This document shows, piece by piece, positions 42,657-53,153 of a stretch of 64,000 nucleotides of DNA. Position 1 is the stretch's first letter. Each line of letters begins with the position of its first letter. The notes under the pieces were generated by a model, which was not told the DNA's origin, made no database searches, and worked only from the letters and a program-made list of their open reading frames with translations. The stretch comes from Bemisia tabaci. Lineage: Eukaryota; Arthropoda; Insecta; Hemiptera; Aleyrodidae. The DNA is taken from assembly GCF_918797505.1 (NCBI RefSeq), contig NC_092797.1, positions 49,822,157 through 49,886,156 of the forward strand, written 5' to 3'. The translations under genes were made by a program, and so were the position numbers.

Positions 42657-43506
42657 ACTGAGAAACCTGTCGAAAGGTCTGCAGAATTCATGGTGCATTG
42701 ATAAATCGGTGAATTCCGAAAGTGCAAACCTCCAAAGTGCATTATGAAGAATCGCACTCTAAGGGTGATGAAAACAGGGAGTCGTTTGAGCAAATGCAAA
42801 TGAGACGAAACCGAAGAGAAGGAGACAAGAAACACTTTCTCTTTGTTAGAAATCTGGTTGCGATGTAACAATATTGTTTAATTATGTGGTTTTTAAGGAG
42901 TCTCTGTGCAAAAGACAAACGAGCACAAGAGTTTAGTCAGTGTGTCGGTGACGGTCAACTAGAATGCGTATACCTGAAGAAGGGGGAAACTTAAGAAGAA
43001 ACATTTTTTACTCGATTTTTGTCTAGGCTTTTGTGCGAGGAACTTTAATACCCCTTTAATACTTCACCATTGCTTCATTTTTTATGAAACCGGCCTTCTG
43101 GTCCTTCAGTTCGACGACGCCGAAAAACGTAAGAAACGTTCGTAACGCGAGCCCACCGTTTGCACCGCGCCGCGGATGAAGCGCTGTCTGCGGAATCAAA
43201 ACGCCTTCACTTTCGCACGTATGCAACACGGACATCCGTTGAGTTCGAATAGTTGCATCCAGGCGCTATAATGAAATTCGTTCTGTGTTCTTTGCAGGCG
43301 TTACGAATTATGGACGCTTCGCTTGTTTCTCTTATTTCTTAACTTCATGCCAGCGTTGCATATGTAGTGCTGATGAATCCAAATTTTGCTGATTTTCCAT
43401 CTCGACTTTGTCAATTTTCCGAAAAATGTTTTTATTACTGGGAATTTTTGGAAATCTTTGAAAAAATTTGGACAATTTGGATAATTTGGAATGCGGTCCC
43501 TACTCT
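42657..43506. other. Unassigned sequence
   Basis: GTATGCAACACGGACATCCG with GAATAGTTGC lies at 43218-43262, matching 25426. No gene recognised. Confidence 0.4.
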
Positions 43507-43815
43507 CAGGGTGTCTACGAGTCCGGAATTCCGGAAAGTCCGGAAATAGTACTGATTTTTTGAGAGTGGACCGGAAGTACTGAAAAAGTGCGGAAATTCT
43601 GTAAGATGGTCCGGAATTTTTTTTTTTTTTTTTTTTACTTTTGTCGCATTTTGAGCGAGAAATTCAAATTTTTTGAAATTTATCGAATTTCGTCAACTGG
43701 AGGTACTGAAAAAGTACCGAATTTTTCTATTGAGGAGGTACTGAATTTCTTGGGAATGCACTGAACAAGTACTGTAAAAGTACATATATAGCCTGTTATT
43801 ATTGTAGACACCCTG
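43507..43815. mobile_element. CAGGGTGTCTA element, CCGGA words, complete
   Basis: 309 bp from CAGGGTGTCTACGAGTCCGG to ...TTGTAGACACCCTG. Words TCCGGAAT, AGTACTGA and AAGTAC recur. This uninterrupted copy gives the empty-site reference for the LINE insertion at 11 kb. A T21-23 run interrupts it near 43618. Flanks do not show a clean 8-bp duplication. Confidence 0.82.
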
Positions 43816-45041
43816 TTACTTTTATTGACCAAAGAAAGAAGAATATGGTAAAGTCGTTTTACGGGCACTTCAGGGAAAAATTGTCGAGCACGCATCCCAG
43901 CATATTTGTTTGCGCGAAAGAATTAAAAAAAAGTCCAACTGAAAATGTGTACCAACCTACGAGTCAGCTCAGAATCCGGTAGGGTAGGACCTAAAGCTTG
44001 TAGAAAAAATGTCATACGTCACTGATTCCTTGTGAGTCATGCTACGTTTTGGCAACACTCGAATGCGCACACGGTGATTTTCTTTAAGAGCTCGTAGACA
44101 CGCGACTCAGGACTAAGAAATTCACCTACCTTCTGCCTGTTGCGTCGGGAAGTAAATTCAATTCATACTGTACGGGAGGTAGGTATGGAAGGATAAGTAA
44201 ACTTCTCCCGTGAGATGCCCGTGCCGTAGTCCCATTTCTATGTTACTTAACACCTCAAAGGGATGTTTTAAAAGCGTATCGCTTGCTGTTTTTTATTCAT
44301 TTATTTTATTCTATTTTTCTCTTCCGTTCGCTATGCGTGAAACCATTCCGTTCTATAGGTAAAAAGCTCAAGAGGACTTCGACAAGGAGGCATTTTTGCG
44401 TCTTGATTTTTGGATCCGTTCGGAGATTTAACATGTTGCTGACATGAATCACCGGAAAAAATTTTTAAAAAATATTTTTTTTTTTAAAATTAAAACAAAA
44501 TTCTCCTTGATTTAAATATTTTTTCCAGGTAAAGAATTTTTTGTAATTCAAAGCAGAAAGTTTTAAGTGAGAGAAATATTTTTTAACAAATAATTTGGAA
44601 GTTCAGAGAAATGTGAGATTGACATCGATGACACATTCAATCCTTTTGAATCCAACAAAAATTTCGTCCCCGTAAAAAAAAATCCCTTCCAATGAAGAAA
44701 ATCATTTGCCGCAAGAAATTTTCTTTGAATCATAGAGCCCTTTGTAGCAATTGAAAAGAAAATTTGTTTCAGCCATTTTTCCAGTGTTTATTCATTTAGT
44801 CGGAGGCTTTTTTTTTTATCCTAATTTAGTTTTTAGGTTGACTTTATCCTTAAAATCCTGCGAAGGCATTCAACATTCTTATGAAGACCGCACACCGAAT
44901 GAGCTCAGATCAAAAATTCTTCTGATATGAAGACCATACGTCAGCCCACAAGTTTAACTTATTCAGTTCGAAAGATCGATTCGTTTTAATCTTTTATTTG
45001 TCCTCCAGAGGTAAATTTACTCCACATGGTTTCCATCAATA
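43816..45041. other. Mostly unassigned, one MITE fragment
   Basis: TTTGGCAACACTCGAATGCG at 44048 with ACACGGTGATTTTCTTTAAG is a right-end fragment of a CTGCCG MITE (44047-44092). The rest is AT-rich with several T and A runs and no gene. Confidence 0.4.
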
Positions 45042-45296
45042 CTGCCGTGTTAAGGAAGAACGCCGTAAGAGCCTTCAGACGTTGCCAAGTTTCTTTCGAT
45101 AAAAACTGAATTTATTGGGAAAACTGTGAATATTTTTTCCCAAAATTTTCAGACAATTTTGTACGCAATGTAATCTAAAACATCTGAAAATTTAAAAGAA
45201 AAATGCGCATAAATGTCGTCAAAAATACATGTTTATTATCAAGAGAATATTGGCAACTCTGGAATGCTCATACGGCGTTCTACCCGAGCACGGCAG
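45042..45296. mobile_element. CTGCCG-family MITE
   Basis: Ends CTGCCGTGTTAAGGAAGAAC and ...TTCTACCCGAGCACGGCAG. 255 bp. Flanks AATA and AATT match in three of four positions. A C16 run lies just outside at 45304-45319. Confidence 0.82.
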
Positions 45297-45614
45297 AATT
45301 ACACCCCCCCCCCCCCCCCAGAGTTAATTGAAACGGGTGAAAAGAATTCGGTGTTTTCTTTGAAATGTTAGTTTTGCTAGGAATCTGTCTGATACGTAAA
45401 CCACACCGAATAGGTTTCTTTATCCTCTATCCCATCCCTGCCCGTTATTATTCGATCTCTCTGTCTCTATTGATTGCATAAAAAATTCAGGTGATTAATC
45501 AGACTCAAAACCAAAGAACAACCTTTCAGCTACTGAATATTCCGATTGTAATCAAGACAGCAAGGTAGCAAGGTATGAATGATTAGAAGAGCAAGTATCT
45601 CCACTCGCTCCCAA
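45297..45614. other. C16 run and unassigned sequence
   Basis: C16 homopolymer at 45304-45319, then featureless DNA. Confidence 0.4.
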
Positions 45615-45778
45615 CAGCGGCGAGGCGTGAATGATCGATTATCGATGTTTCTCCATTCGAAACGATGGTAAAGAATCGATTACCAAGACGTTCGTTGCGA
45701 ACACCCTGTCTATCGATCCTTCTCCATAGGTTTAAATGGCAGATCAATCGATATATCGCAAAGCACGCCACGCCACTA
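45615..45778. mobile_element. CAGTGGCGTGGCGTG-family MITE, copy 4
   Basis: Left CAGCGGCGAGGCGTGAATG. Right AGCACGCCACGCCACTA. Flanks GCTCCCAA (45607-45614) and GCACCCAA (45779-45786) match in seven of eight positions, giving the best target duplication in the family and supporting hAT-like membership. Opposite orientation to copies 3 and 5. Confidence 0.78.
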
Positions 45779-46370
45779 GCACCCAATGCATGTTAAAGCT
45801 TTCTGTTAGCATCAGAGGATTTTGACTTTAAATTCCTCCTACGAGCTTTTGAACGTGGTCGGGATTTTGATGTCTTGAGCTCGAAAACAATCATTTTCGG
45901 TGTTGCGACATTACGAATGCTTTCTTCTCGATTTATTGTTCATGTTAGGATTTTATTTTTCAAAAAAATGGACTGAGGGTATTGGAAAATGAAGAAATTA
46001 TAGAATCCCTGTGTAAAATTTTTGCACGGTGAACGGTCAAATGTCAAATCAACCCGTAGTAACTGTTGTAACCATTTTAAAAAATTTAAAAAGTACCAGA
46101 CTAGGTCAGCAGTTGAAATGAAATACAATTTAAACTCACTAGTCAGCGAAAAATTACGAAATCAGAAACAGAATGAACAGACTAATGTAAACAGTCACAG
46201 TTCAGGAAATGCACTTAACGCTATTTAGAGCCTAAATCTGTGATTGAAGGGTGTCGAAATTGTCGGATTTACATCTTTATACTTCCTTTTTCGGCTCGCT
46301 TGTTCGGCTTCGCAACTATATCGCTCGCAACTCATAGCAACTCACTGCTCTGGATCATAGGTGATGTTTC
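45779..46370. other. Unassigned sequence
   Basis: A 68-residue plus frame (46022-46228) without motif. No repeats recognised. Confidence 0.38.
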
Positions 46371-46532
46371 CAGTGGCGTGGCGTGAATTGCGATACATCG
46401 ATTGTTATGCCATTTAAACCTATGAAAAAAGATCGATTATCAGGGTGTTCGCAGCGAACACCTTAGTAATCGATTCTTTACCATAGTTTCAAATGGCGAG
46501 ATATCGATAATCGATTATTCACGCCACGCCAG
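46371..46532. mobile_element. CAGTGGCGTGGCGTG-family MITE, copy 5
   Basis: Left CAGTGGCGTGGCGTGAATTG. Right ATTCACGCCACGCCAG, with two bases apparently lost at the terminus. Core AGGGTGTTCGCAGCGAACAC. Confidence 0.78.
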
Positions 46533-46574
46533 GACTCACCGTCACGTCTGTATAATGGCACTTACGTTGGCTCT

Positions 46575-46761
46575 AGAATGAGCCGTAAACGGGGGTTCCT
46601 TATCGCCAAAGAGTCCAATAGATTTTTCCTTTGTAACGAGGAACTACGATTTCAAGTTCAATCACAAAAACACCTATCTGCAAGGGGAATCAAATGGCGC
46701 ATGTGTTGTTTATAAAATTAGCCAGAAATAGTAGTTCCTTATTGAAGAGTGTTGTCCAATT
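46575..46761. repeat. TTGGACTGCATTTTGCAA-family MITEs, diverged
   Basis: CTTTGTAACGAGGAACTACG near the left pairs with GTAGTTCCTTATTGAAGAG at the right. The element at 46617-46761 ends GTTGTCCAATT. A partial older copy (GGGTTCCTTATCGCC, GAGTCCAAT) precedes it. Confidence 0.55.
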
Positions 46762-46810
46762 GATTGCCTCGTGTTCTTTTTAAATGTTTCATCGGAGCTC
46801 CCACTGCACA

Positions 46811-47204
46811 AAAGTCCAATTGCACTTCATTTTGTAACGAGGAACTACCATTTCAGGTCCATCCTTAAAAACACCTATGTGGAACGGGATCAAATGGCGC
46901 ACGTGTCCTTAATGAAATGGACCACTAGCATTGCAATGATGCCAAGATTGTGCAACTTCATCTTTTGCAATAAAATTGCGGGAATCGTGAAAAACTATGA
47001 AATTAGATGGTAATTTTTGTCTTAAATTTACAGTTTTTGGCGAGTAAAATAGAAACTATTAAGGGATAATCGGGTTTTTTCTCCAAGACAAAAGAAGTTG
47101 CACAATCTTAGCAACATTGCAATGCTAGTGGTTCAATTTTGCAAAATGCAATCCAAATGAGCCAGAAATAGTAGTTTCCAATTGCAGAATGTAGTCCAAA
47201 TGCT
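46811..47204. repeat. TTGGACTGC-family MITE split by another element
   Basis: CATTTTGTAACGAGGAACTA opens the left part. CAGAAATAGTAGTTTCCAAT and GAATGTAGTCCAAAT close the right part. A GGACCACTAGCATTGC element occupies 46919-47134. Confidence 0.6.
46919..47134. mobile_element. GGACCACTAGCATTGC foldback, nested
   Basis: GGACCACTAGCATTGCAATG pairs with CATTGCAATGCTAGTGGTTC. Inner AAGATTGTGCAACTTC pairs with GAAGTTGCACAATCTT. 216 bp. Its first ten bases equal the terminus of the 548-bp elements at 22499 and 60360. Confidence 0.82.
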
Positions 47205-47544
47205 TGGCTCATGTTCCAGGATATAAATGTCTTATGAGGTTCCGTCTAAGCTTTCACAATGATATACATATATCATCGTTGATACTGTTATCGCAGCATT
47301 CTCCATCTCCATCACCAAAATAATAAGTTTTATGGATCCCACGAATAGCGAAAACTCTTCCGGCCGACGGGGTACTAACTTGTCACACAAAGGCGGGGTA
47401 TCGACAAGGGTCGTTTTTGGGCCAACCCTAGCTAAATTTCTTCAACTTCACGATGCTTTACTCATTGAATGTTTATTTTTTACGGAATACATCACGATTT
47501 TTTCGTTTCCGGTCTCTTTGTAAATCTAATACTGGCCTAAATAT
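47205..47544. other. Unassigned sequence
   Basis: A 63-residue plus frame at 47332-47523 shows no known domain. Nothing else recognised. Confidence 0.38.
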
Positions 47545-47648
47545 GGGTCTGATGGCCGAGTTACGCGAAAAATGCGGACTTTCCGGCATTCGTCCTCAAA
47601 CCCTCAAAACTCGCATTTTTCGCTTATAAATCGGCCTTCAGACGACCC
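47545..47648. repeat. Small foldback, GCGAAAAATGCG arms
   Basis: GGGTCTGATGGCCGAGTTA and GCGAAAAATGCG pair with CGCATTTTTCGC and AATCGGCCTTCAGACGACCC. About 104 bp. No sister seen. Confidence 0.65.
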
Positions 47649-47715
47649 ACTTTAAGGCACTATTAGACACTTAAAGAGACTAAAAAGTACCATATTATAA
47701 TGAGTTCAGTAAAAT

Positions 47716-47969
47716 GGATCGCGTCAAGTAGAAAGAAACCAAGCCACATCAGCGATTGCCAAATTTAACCGGACAATTTAACTTTTTACAAGAGAACGTT
47801 TGTGCGGATTCTTTTAGAAATTTTAAGGAATTACTTCGTACTATGCAGAAAATTCCTGGAAATTTGCATAAAAATCCGCGCAACCCTTTTTATGTAAAAA
47901 AATCAAATTGCCCAAATAAAATTGGCCAATATCTGATTTGGCTTGGTTCCTTTTTGCTTAACGCGGTCC
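47716..47969. mobile_element. GGACCGCGTT-family MITE, copy 6
   Basis: Left GGATCGCGTCAAGTAGAAAG then AAACCAAGCCACATCAGC. Right TTCCTTTTTGCTTAACGCGG then TCC. 254 bp. AAAT flanks both ends, but other copies do not confirm a 4-bp duplication. Confidence 0.76.
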
Positions 47970-48151
47970 AAATAGTCTGAATGAGTAAAAAATTATCGAG
48001 TTCGGAAGATGCAGGGTGGTCCAGAAACGGTGTTTATCGATGTCTCGCTCCTTCGAGAACAGCAAGGAAGGGGAGGAGGCAAAGTCGCGTTGAAGCTTAA
48101 AAAAAAGGGAAATATAACAGAAAATTGGATCTAAGAATTCGTCGTTTCCGC

Positions 48152-48378
48152 ACGAAGGAACGTAACTCCATTGCAAGGTTGCCAAATTGACTCAAACAAT
48201 TGATTCATTTGACAAAAATGTACGTAAGAAATTTGTATCTAAAATATTGCTATTTTTTGCTTGGAATCTAGGGAAAAATCAGGTAATTTTCAGTTAGAAA
48301 TGCCCAAGATTCTCATGATTAATAGGAGATTTGCGAGGGGCAAATTTGGCAACATTGAAATGGAGTTACGTTCTTCGT
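48152..48378. repeat. ACGAAGGAACGTAACTCC foldback
   Basis: ACGAAGGAACGTAACTCCAT and GGTTGCCAAATT pair with AATTTGGCAAC and ATGGAGTTACGTTCTTCGT. About 227 bp. Homologous sequence occurs at 29385-29555. Confidence 0.75.
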
Positions 48379-48736
48379 CCAGGAGACAACGAATTCGATC
48401 ACGAGCGACACAATCCGCGACAGAGAGAAAGAATCAAAAGATCCGGCACCGCCGTTCCGGAACAGCTTCATCGTCCCTCGTAGTAAGCTGAGCCCCGATC
48501 GAAGATGGGACGAGAGAAGGGTGAGGGGAGAGGGGGGGGTGGAAGAGGGGGTCGGGGGAAAAAAGCCGTGAGCGCGTCAAATCCGAAGTTGCTGCATCAC
48601 GGAAAAATCCCCCCGTTTCCCGTCGGAGTTACTAATGCCAGCTTTTCCGCCACAATTTAGCAATGCCTTATTTATCACTCTCTATTTTTTGGCTCCTATC
48701 ATTCCGCGCCGGTTGCCAGAACTATAAGCGTTTTCC
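48379..48736. other. Unassigned GC-rich patch
   Basis: Purine-rich and G-rich (48500-48570). No gene supported. Confidence 0.35.
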
Positions 48737-48764
48737 GGGGGGGGGGGGGGGGGGGGGGGGGGGG
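48737..48764. repeat. G28 homopolymer
   Basis: Twenty-eight consecutive G, the longest of several G or C runs here. Length in an assembly is uncertain. It can form G-quadruplexes and is prone to slippage. Confidence 0.95.
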
Positions 48765-49077
48765 CTCCGCGCCGGGGTTGCACAGGGTGATTCTAAGTTA
48801 AACCGCCGAATCGCAGGAGCTTGTTATATGGACCGAAGTAGGACTCTATTCCATGGAATTTTTCCACCGAGGCTTTTTAAGGGGGCTGCAGTAGCCCCTC
48901 AAACTTTCTGGGAAATAAGTCGTTTTCCGGCACTTTGGCAACGGCAATGCAACGAATCTTACGGAAATCTTCATGCGCACATAATATGATACGCAAAATA
49001 CATCAGTGGCATTTGAACAATCAAAATCTCAGTTGTAAATCAGGATTCGGGCATAGGCGGATCCAGACACCTCTAAT

Positions 49078-49092
49078 GGGGGGGGGGGGGGG
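49078..49092. repeat. G15 homopolymer
   Basis: Fifteen G in a row, followed by GAGCTGAGTGCGGGGGCC. A similar GC-rich context surrounds other runs. Confidence 0.9.
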
Positions 49093-49151
49093 AGCTGAGT
49101 GCGGGGGCCTCCTCCAAAAAATTTTTTTTGAATATTTGAAACATCCATTAT

Positions 49152-49380
49152 GCAGTTTGAGTCAATTGTCTCATGAATAATTACCATATGTAATCGTCTC
49201 TCCTTCTTCTTTCCTCCTTCCTTCCTTCCTTCCTTCCTTCCTCTTTCCTCTTTTCCTTCTTTGCTTCTTCCTTCTCTTCTTCTTCTGCAGTTTGAGTCAA
49301 CTTTGCCATGAATAACTGTCACATGTAATTGTCTTTCCTTCTTCTTTCTTCCTTTTCTTTTTCTTCCTCCTTTTTTCGGG
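49152..49380. repeat. Tandem duplication with pyrimidine microsatellites
   Basis: GCAGTTTGAGTCAATTGTCT and GCAGTTTGAGTCAACTTTGC begin two similar 65-bp blocks 136 bp apart. Each is followed by a TTCC/CTT-rich tract (49199-49287 and 49333-49377). The first tract includes a (TTCC)n run of about six units. Confidence 0.85.
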
Positions 49381-50057
49381 CAATAGGGGAGGGGCGTATT
49401 CGTATCCTGGATTCGTTTATTGTTCCGAGGGGAGGGGGGGGGGTGGTCTGGACTTCAAGAGGCCAATAACATGGTTTCTTCGCGAGCAAAGACGGTATTT
49501 TGCGAACTTCGGCAAAATATGTCATCGAAAAAAGTCTTATTTTGACCCCTAAAATACGTTCCCACATTCTAGCAGTTTAACCTCGAATCACCCTATATAC
49601 GGACTGAAAACGGAAAAAAAGTAGGGCACACCCGTCCGTCTGCGCGAGCTATGATTAATTTTAGGGGTCGTTTGCGGGAGAGCGAGGGGCGAGCGCTTTT
49701 ACGACGCCGCGCTGTCATAATAAAACCGCATGGACAAATTAGCATGAAAAATGGAGCCGTAACATGCGGCTGGGATTTGCCGGGATGTCGACGCGTGTAA
49801 CGCAGCGTCGATTTCTGCGCGAGGGGGAAAAGGTGGCGATTTGGGCTTTTCATGACTCTACACGCGTAATCTGACGTTGAACTTCGCAAAAACTCAACCG
49901 GCGCAAAATGAAAAATTTCCTCGATTTTGAAGCTCTACGCTTAGCTCTTGATTATCCGGATCAAGTGGGACTAGATTGATCCGAATAACAAAAAATCCGG
50001 CTGCTCTTTGGATACAATTTTTTTAAAACAAATGCTGAAGATAGTCGACTCAGTTAG
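49381..50057. other. Unassigned sequence
   Basis: GC-rich around 49620-49830, otherwise featureless. Confidence 0.35.
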
Positions 50058-50210
50058 TGTACCTATGTAATTCTTGTCGAAAATTTGTCTGATTTTCGCA
50101 AGAGGTCAGAAGGAAAATCCGCGAAATTATCAGATATAAATGCTCAAGATTCTCCTGGTATAAATGCAATTTGCGAGTGAAAATTTTGCAGAATTGAAAT
50201 GAGGGGCTTG
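50058..50210. repeat. Diverged repeat shared with 29.4 kb
   Basis: TTGTCGAAAATTTGTCTGAT and ATTTGCGAGTGAAAATTTTG correspond in reverse to 29400-29552. Ends uncertain. Confidence 0.55.
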
Positions 50211-50449
50211 GAGGATAAAGCGCATAAGTGCTGGTGTTGATATTTCGAGAAATACGTGTTTGAAGTTTTGTAACTACATAAATTCTCATGGTGGAAAGAT
50301 AGTTCAAAATTACTTTTTGTCGTTTAAAAACTGGATTTTGATACCGAATTTTTCACAGAATTTGCATTAAAACAATTTTTCATAGTATCATAAATATCTC
50401 CTTTTTTTCAAAAACTGCACTTATGCGCTTTGTCCTCCAAGCCCCTCAT
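50199..50449. repeat. Foldback, ATGAGGGGCTTGGAGG arms
   Basis: ATGAGGGGCTTGGAGGATAA plus AGCGCATAAGTGC pairs with GCACTTATGCGCTTTGTCCT plus CCAAGCCCCTCAT, one mismatch in 33 bp. A 122-bp palindrome was inserted directly at its right end. Confidence 0.78.
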
Positions 50450-50451
50450 AT

Positions 50452-50573
50452 CGTCGCTCCTTTGACGTAAGGGCGTATCTCCAATTGAACGTGAGCCCTG
50501 TTCTCCATATAATTCTATGCTTTCCGGGGCTCATGTGGAAATCGAGATACGCCCTTGCGTCAGAGGAGCAACG
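50452..50573. mobile_element. CGTCGCTCC 122-bp palindrome, copy 5
   Basis: Starts CGTCGCTCCTTTGACGTAAG and ends CTTGCGTCAGAGGAGCAACG. ATAT flanks both ends. Exactly 122 bp. Cleanest copy of the family. Confidence 0.9.
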
Positions 50574-50958
50574 ATATGTAGCTATGTTTTTTCGTGATGG
50601 AAACGACAAACTTAACCGGAGGAGTTTCTCTAAGTTGGACGAAAACCCTCTCAGAATCATGTGAAGCAATCGATATTCCTTGGGTGATCCGGGAAAGGAC
50701 GCAAAAGCGTATTGTGTCAAGGAACTAAAATTGGACCGGAGTCGATGTGGAAATAGCAGCGAGAGTTGGAGCATGAGATCGATTGAACGGATTTAAACAA
50801 ACACGCACAACCCCACGGACGGCAAGAGTGAAGATTGATTGCTTCAATTAAGACTTCTCAACTGAATCCGCGGTGACCTGATGTCCCACGGTATATTTCC
50901 CCACAAATCGGACCTCCCTCCGATCCCGAGATTGCGAATATTTCCGCCGAGCTCAAAT
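50574..50958. other. Unassigned sequence
   Basis: A 117-residue minus frame runs partly through the palindrome, so I do not call it. Nothing else recognised. Confidence 0.38.
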
Positions 50959-51080
50959 GGACGTATTTCCATCAAACGGAACTATGTGCATTAAGACATG
51001 AGCCCTGAGACCCATAAGAATACATGCATTACAGGGCTCACGTCATAATGCACATAGTTCCGTTTGATAGAAATACGTCC
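50959..51080. mobile_element. 122-bp GGACGTATTTC palindrome, copy 3
   Basis: Starts GGACGTATTTCCATCAAACG and ends ...GATAGAAATACGTCC. Flanks AAAT and AAGT. Exactly 122 bp. Confidence 0.87.
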
Positions 51081-51118
51081 AAGTGATTCTACTGCGTATC
51101 TATCTCCGCTCGGAAGTA

Positions 51119-52170
51119 AACAAGTTCTGCAAGAAAATCGATCGCTGAACGTGCGAGGAAAAATTGCCTTCAAAATTGCGGGTATGCAATAAAACTACAT
51201 AGGCGTTCGAATAGTTATCGCTCAAATGTGAAAGGATCTTTGAAGGCGTTCACTAGTTTGAATACGTCTTGCTTCCGATATCAGCATCTGTGTTGTGCAT
51301 TGATTGTTTTCCTCAGATGGGATGTTTCTGACTGAAATTTTGAAAGAGAACGCGTTTTTGAGCTTTTTAATAAAAAAATTAAGCTCAAAACAGCTTTTTT
51401 GACTGTTTGAAAATTGACTCCAGGTTGCAGTTAAAGTAAAAGTGTTTCTCATTGGCTTATGTCGTAACATGGAGTGACCACCCAGGTTTTTAATCAACGT
51501 AAATCCACTGTAACATGGCTGCTGTGCGATTCCCATCACAAACAAGCGATTTAAGAAAACAAATAAGGCATTTCGTAAAAATACAAATAATTAAAAAATT
51601 TAAATATTAATTCCTTCTTGGAAAAAAACATTTTGTGCTAACACATCAATTGCTGAATGTGCGAGGAAAAATTACCTTCCAAATGGCAATTATGCAATAA
51701 AACTACACAGGCGTTCGAATAGTTATCGCTCAAATATAAGAGGAACTCTGGAGGCGTTCACTAGTTTGAACACGTCTTGCTTCCGATATCAGCATCTGTG
51801 TCATGCATTGATTATTTCTTCTGTAGAAGTTTGTAACGGAAATTTTCGAGGCAAACGCCTTTCGAGCTCAAACAACAAAACAACATTTTTGGCTGTTTGA
51901 AAAGAGGCTCCAGGTTGCAGTTTGCAAGTTGTGCAGATAGATCAATCGCTGAACGTGCGAGGAAAAATTTCCTTCAAAATAGCAAGTATGCAACAAAACT
52001 ACACTGGCGTTCGAATAGTTATCGCTCAATTGTAAGAGGAACTTTGAAGGCGTTCACTATACTGTGAATACGTCTCGCTTCCGATATCAGCATCTGTGTT
52101 GTGCATTGAGTACTTCTTCCGTAGATGTTTCTAACGGAAATTCTTGAGAAAACCGCGTTTTCGAGCTTCA
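51119..52170. repeat. Diverged triplication of a ~300-bp unit
   Basis: Three units contain CTGAACGTGCGAGGAAAAAT at 51144, 51653 and 51949. They continue with ATGCAA.AAAACTACA, GCGTTCGAATAGTTATCGCT, GGCGTTCACTA, GATATCAGCATCTGTG and (units 1 and 2) GCTCCAGGTTGCAGTT. Spacing is 296 bp between units 2 and 3 and 509 bp between 1 and 2. The excess is an extra ~200-bp block at about 51440-51638. No long ORF. Identity is roughly 80-85 percent by eye. Confidence 0.82.
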
Positions 52171-52526
52171 CATAAAATAAATTTAAAACATATAATTATG
52201 AAACTAATAAACACTTGAAAATAGAAATTAGTAAAAGTGAAGGGAAAGGAAGACTGAAAACTGTTGGTTTTCTAATTTGTTACGTATTTTTCTAGGATGT
52301 CTACCGGTCCCCAAAAGTCCCCAATGTCCCCGATTTTGGAAGGGTGTCCCCGATATTCCCGAAAGTCCCCGATGTTCTTGTTCTTGTCCCCAAAAAATGA
52401 CAAAAATCAACCTAAACACCGCCATTTTCAACTTTTCCCTCCAGCCGCGGCGGCGCGGTATAACCAGAAATAAAAAAAAACCTAAGTGTTGCTTGGTTTT
52501 TCATACTTTTTCATCGGTTCAACATG

Positions 52527-52885
52527 CACGGAGAAAAAAACTTCGTGCGTGGGACCCGAAGTTCAGGTCATATGGATCTCTGAAGTTTTCGGATTGAGCA
52601 TCTGAACACTTCAGGTCTAGCTGACGAAGTTCAGGTCTGACATCTGAAACTTCAGTTCTTACATCTGAAGTACTTCAGATGTGAGAACCGAAGTTTTTCG
52701 GATGTGAGAACCGAAGTCGTTCGGATGTGAAAACCGAAGTACTTCAGATGTAAGAACTGAAGTTTCAGATGTCAGACCTGAACTTCGGCAGCTAGACCTG
52801 AGGTGTTCAGATGCTCAATCCGAAAACTTCAGAGATCCATATGACCTAAACTTCGGGTCCCACGCACGAAGTTTTTTTCTCCGTG
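52527..52885. mobile_element. CACGGAG near-perfect palindrome
   Basis: 359 bp from CACGGAGAAAAAAACTTCGT to its complement. Almost every base pairs across the centre, with fewer than about ten mismatches by eye. The centre holds tandem variants of GATGTGAGAACCGAAGT. TG flanks both ends, a 2-bp duplication, confirmed by the uninterrupted sequence at about 8395. A second copy lies at 61315-61623. Confidence 0.9.
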
Positions 52886-52923
52886 TGACTGGTAAAATTA
52901 GTCGCATAAAATACACCTTTAAA

Positions 52924-53153
52924 CATTGGAAAAAAAAAAACACATTGGATCTAGAGTCCAGACTCTTAGAAATATCGACAAGAAAAAGTACTCTTGATTC
53001 AATCAGAATCTAGCTTAAATCAAGAACCAAGCTAAATTTAAGCGGATTACGTTTTGATTCAAGCAAAAATCCGATTGAATCAAGAGTATTTTTTCTTGTC
53101 AATGTTTTCAAGAGTCCGGACTCTAGATCCAATGCGTTTTTTTTTTTCCAGTG
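52924..53153. mobile_element. CACTGG foldback MITE, copy 4
   Basis: 230 bp, starting CATTGG plus an A run and ending CCAGTG. AA flanks both ends, consistent with the empty site near 8437. Third layer of the nest at 52293-53269. Confidence 0.87.
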
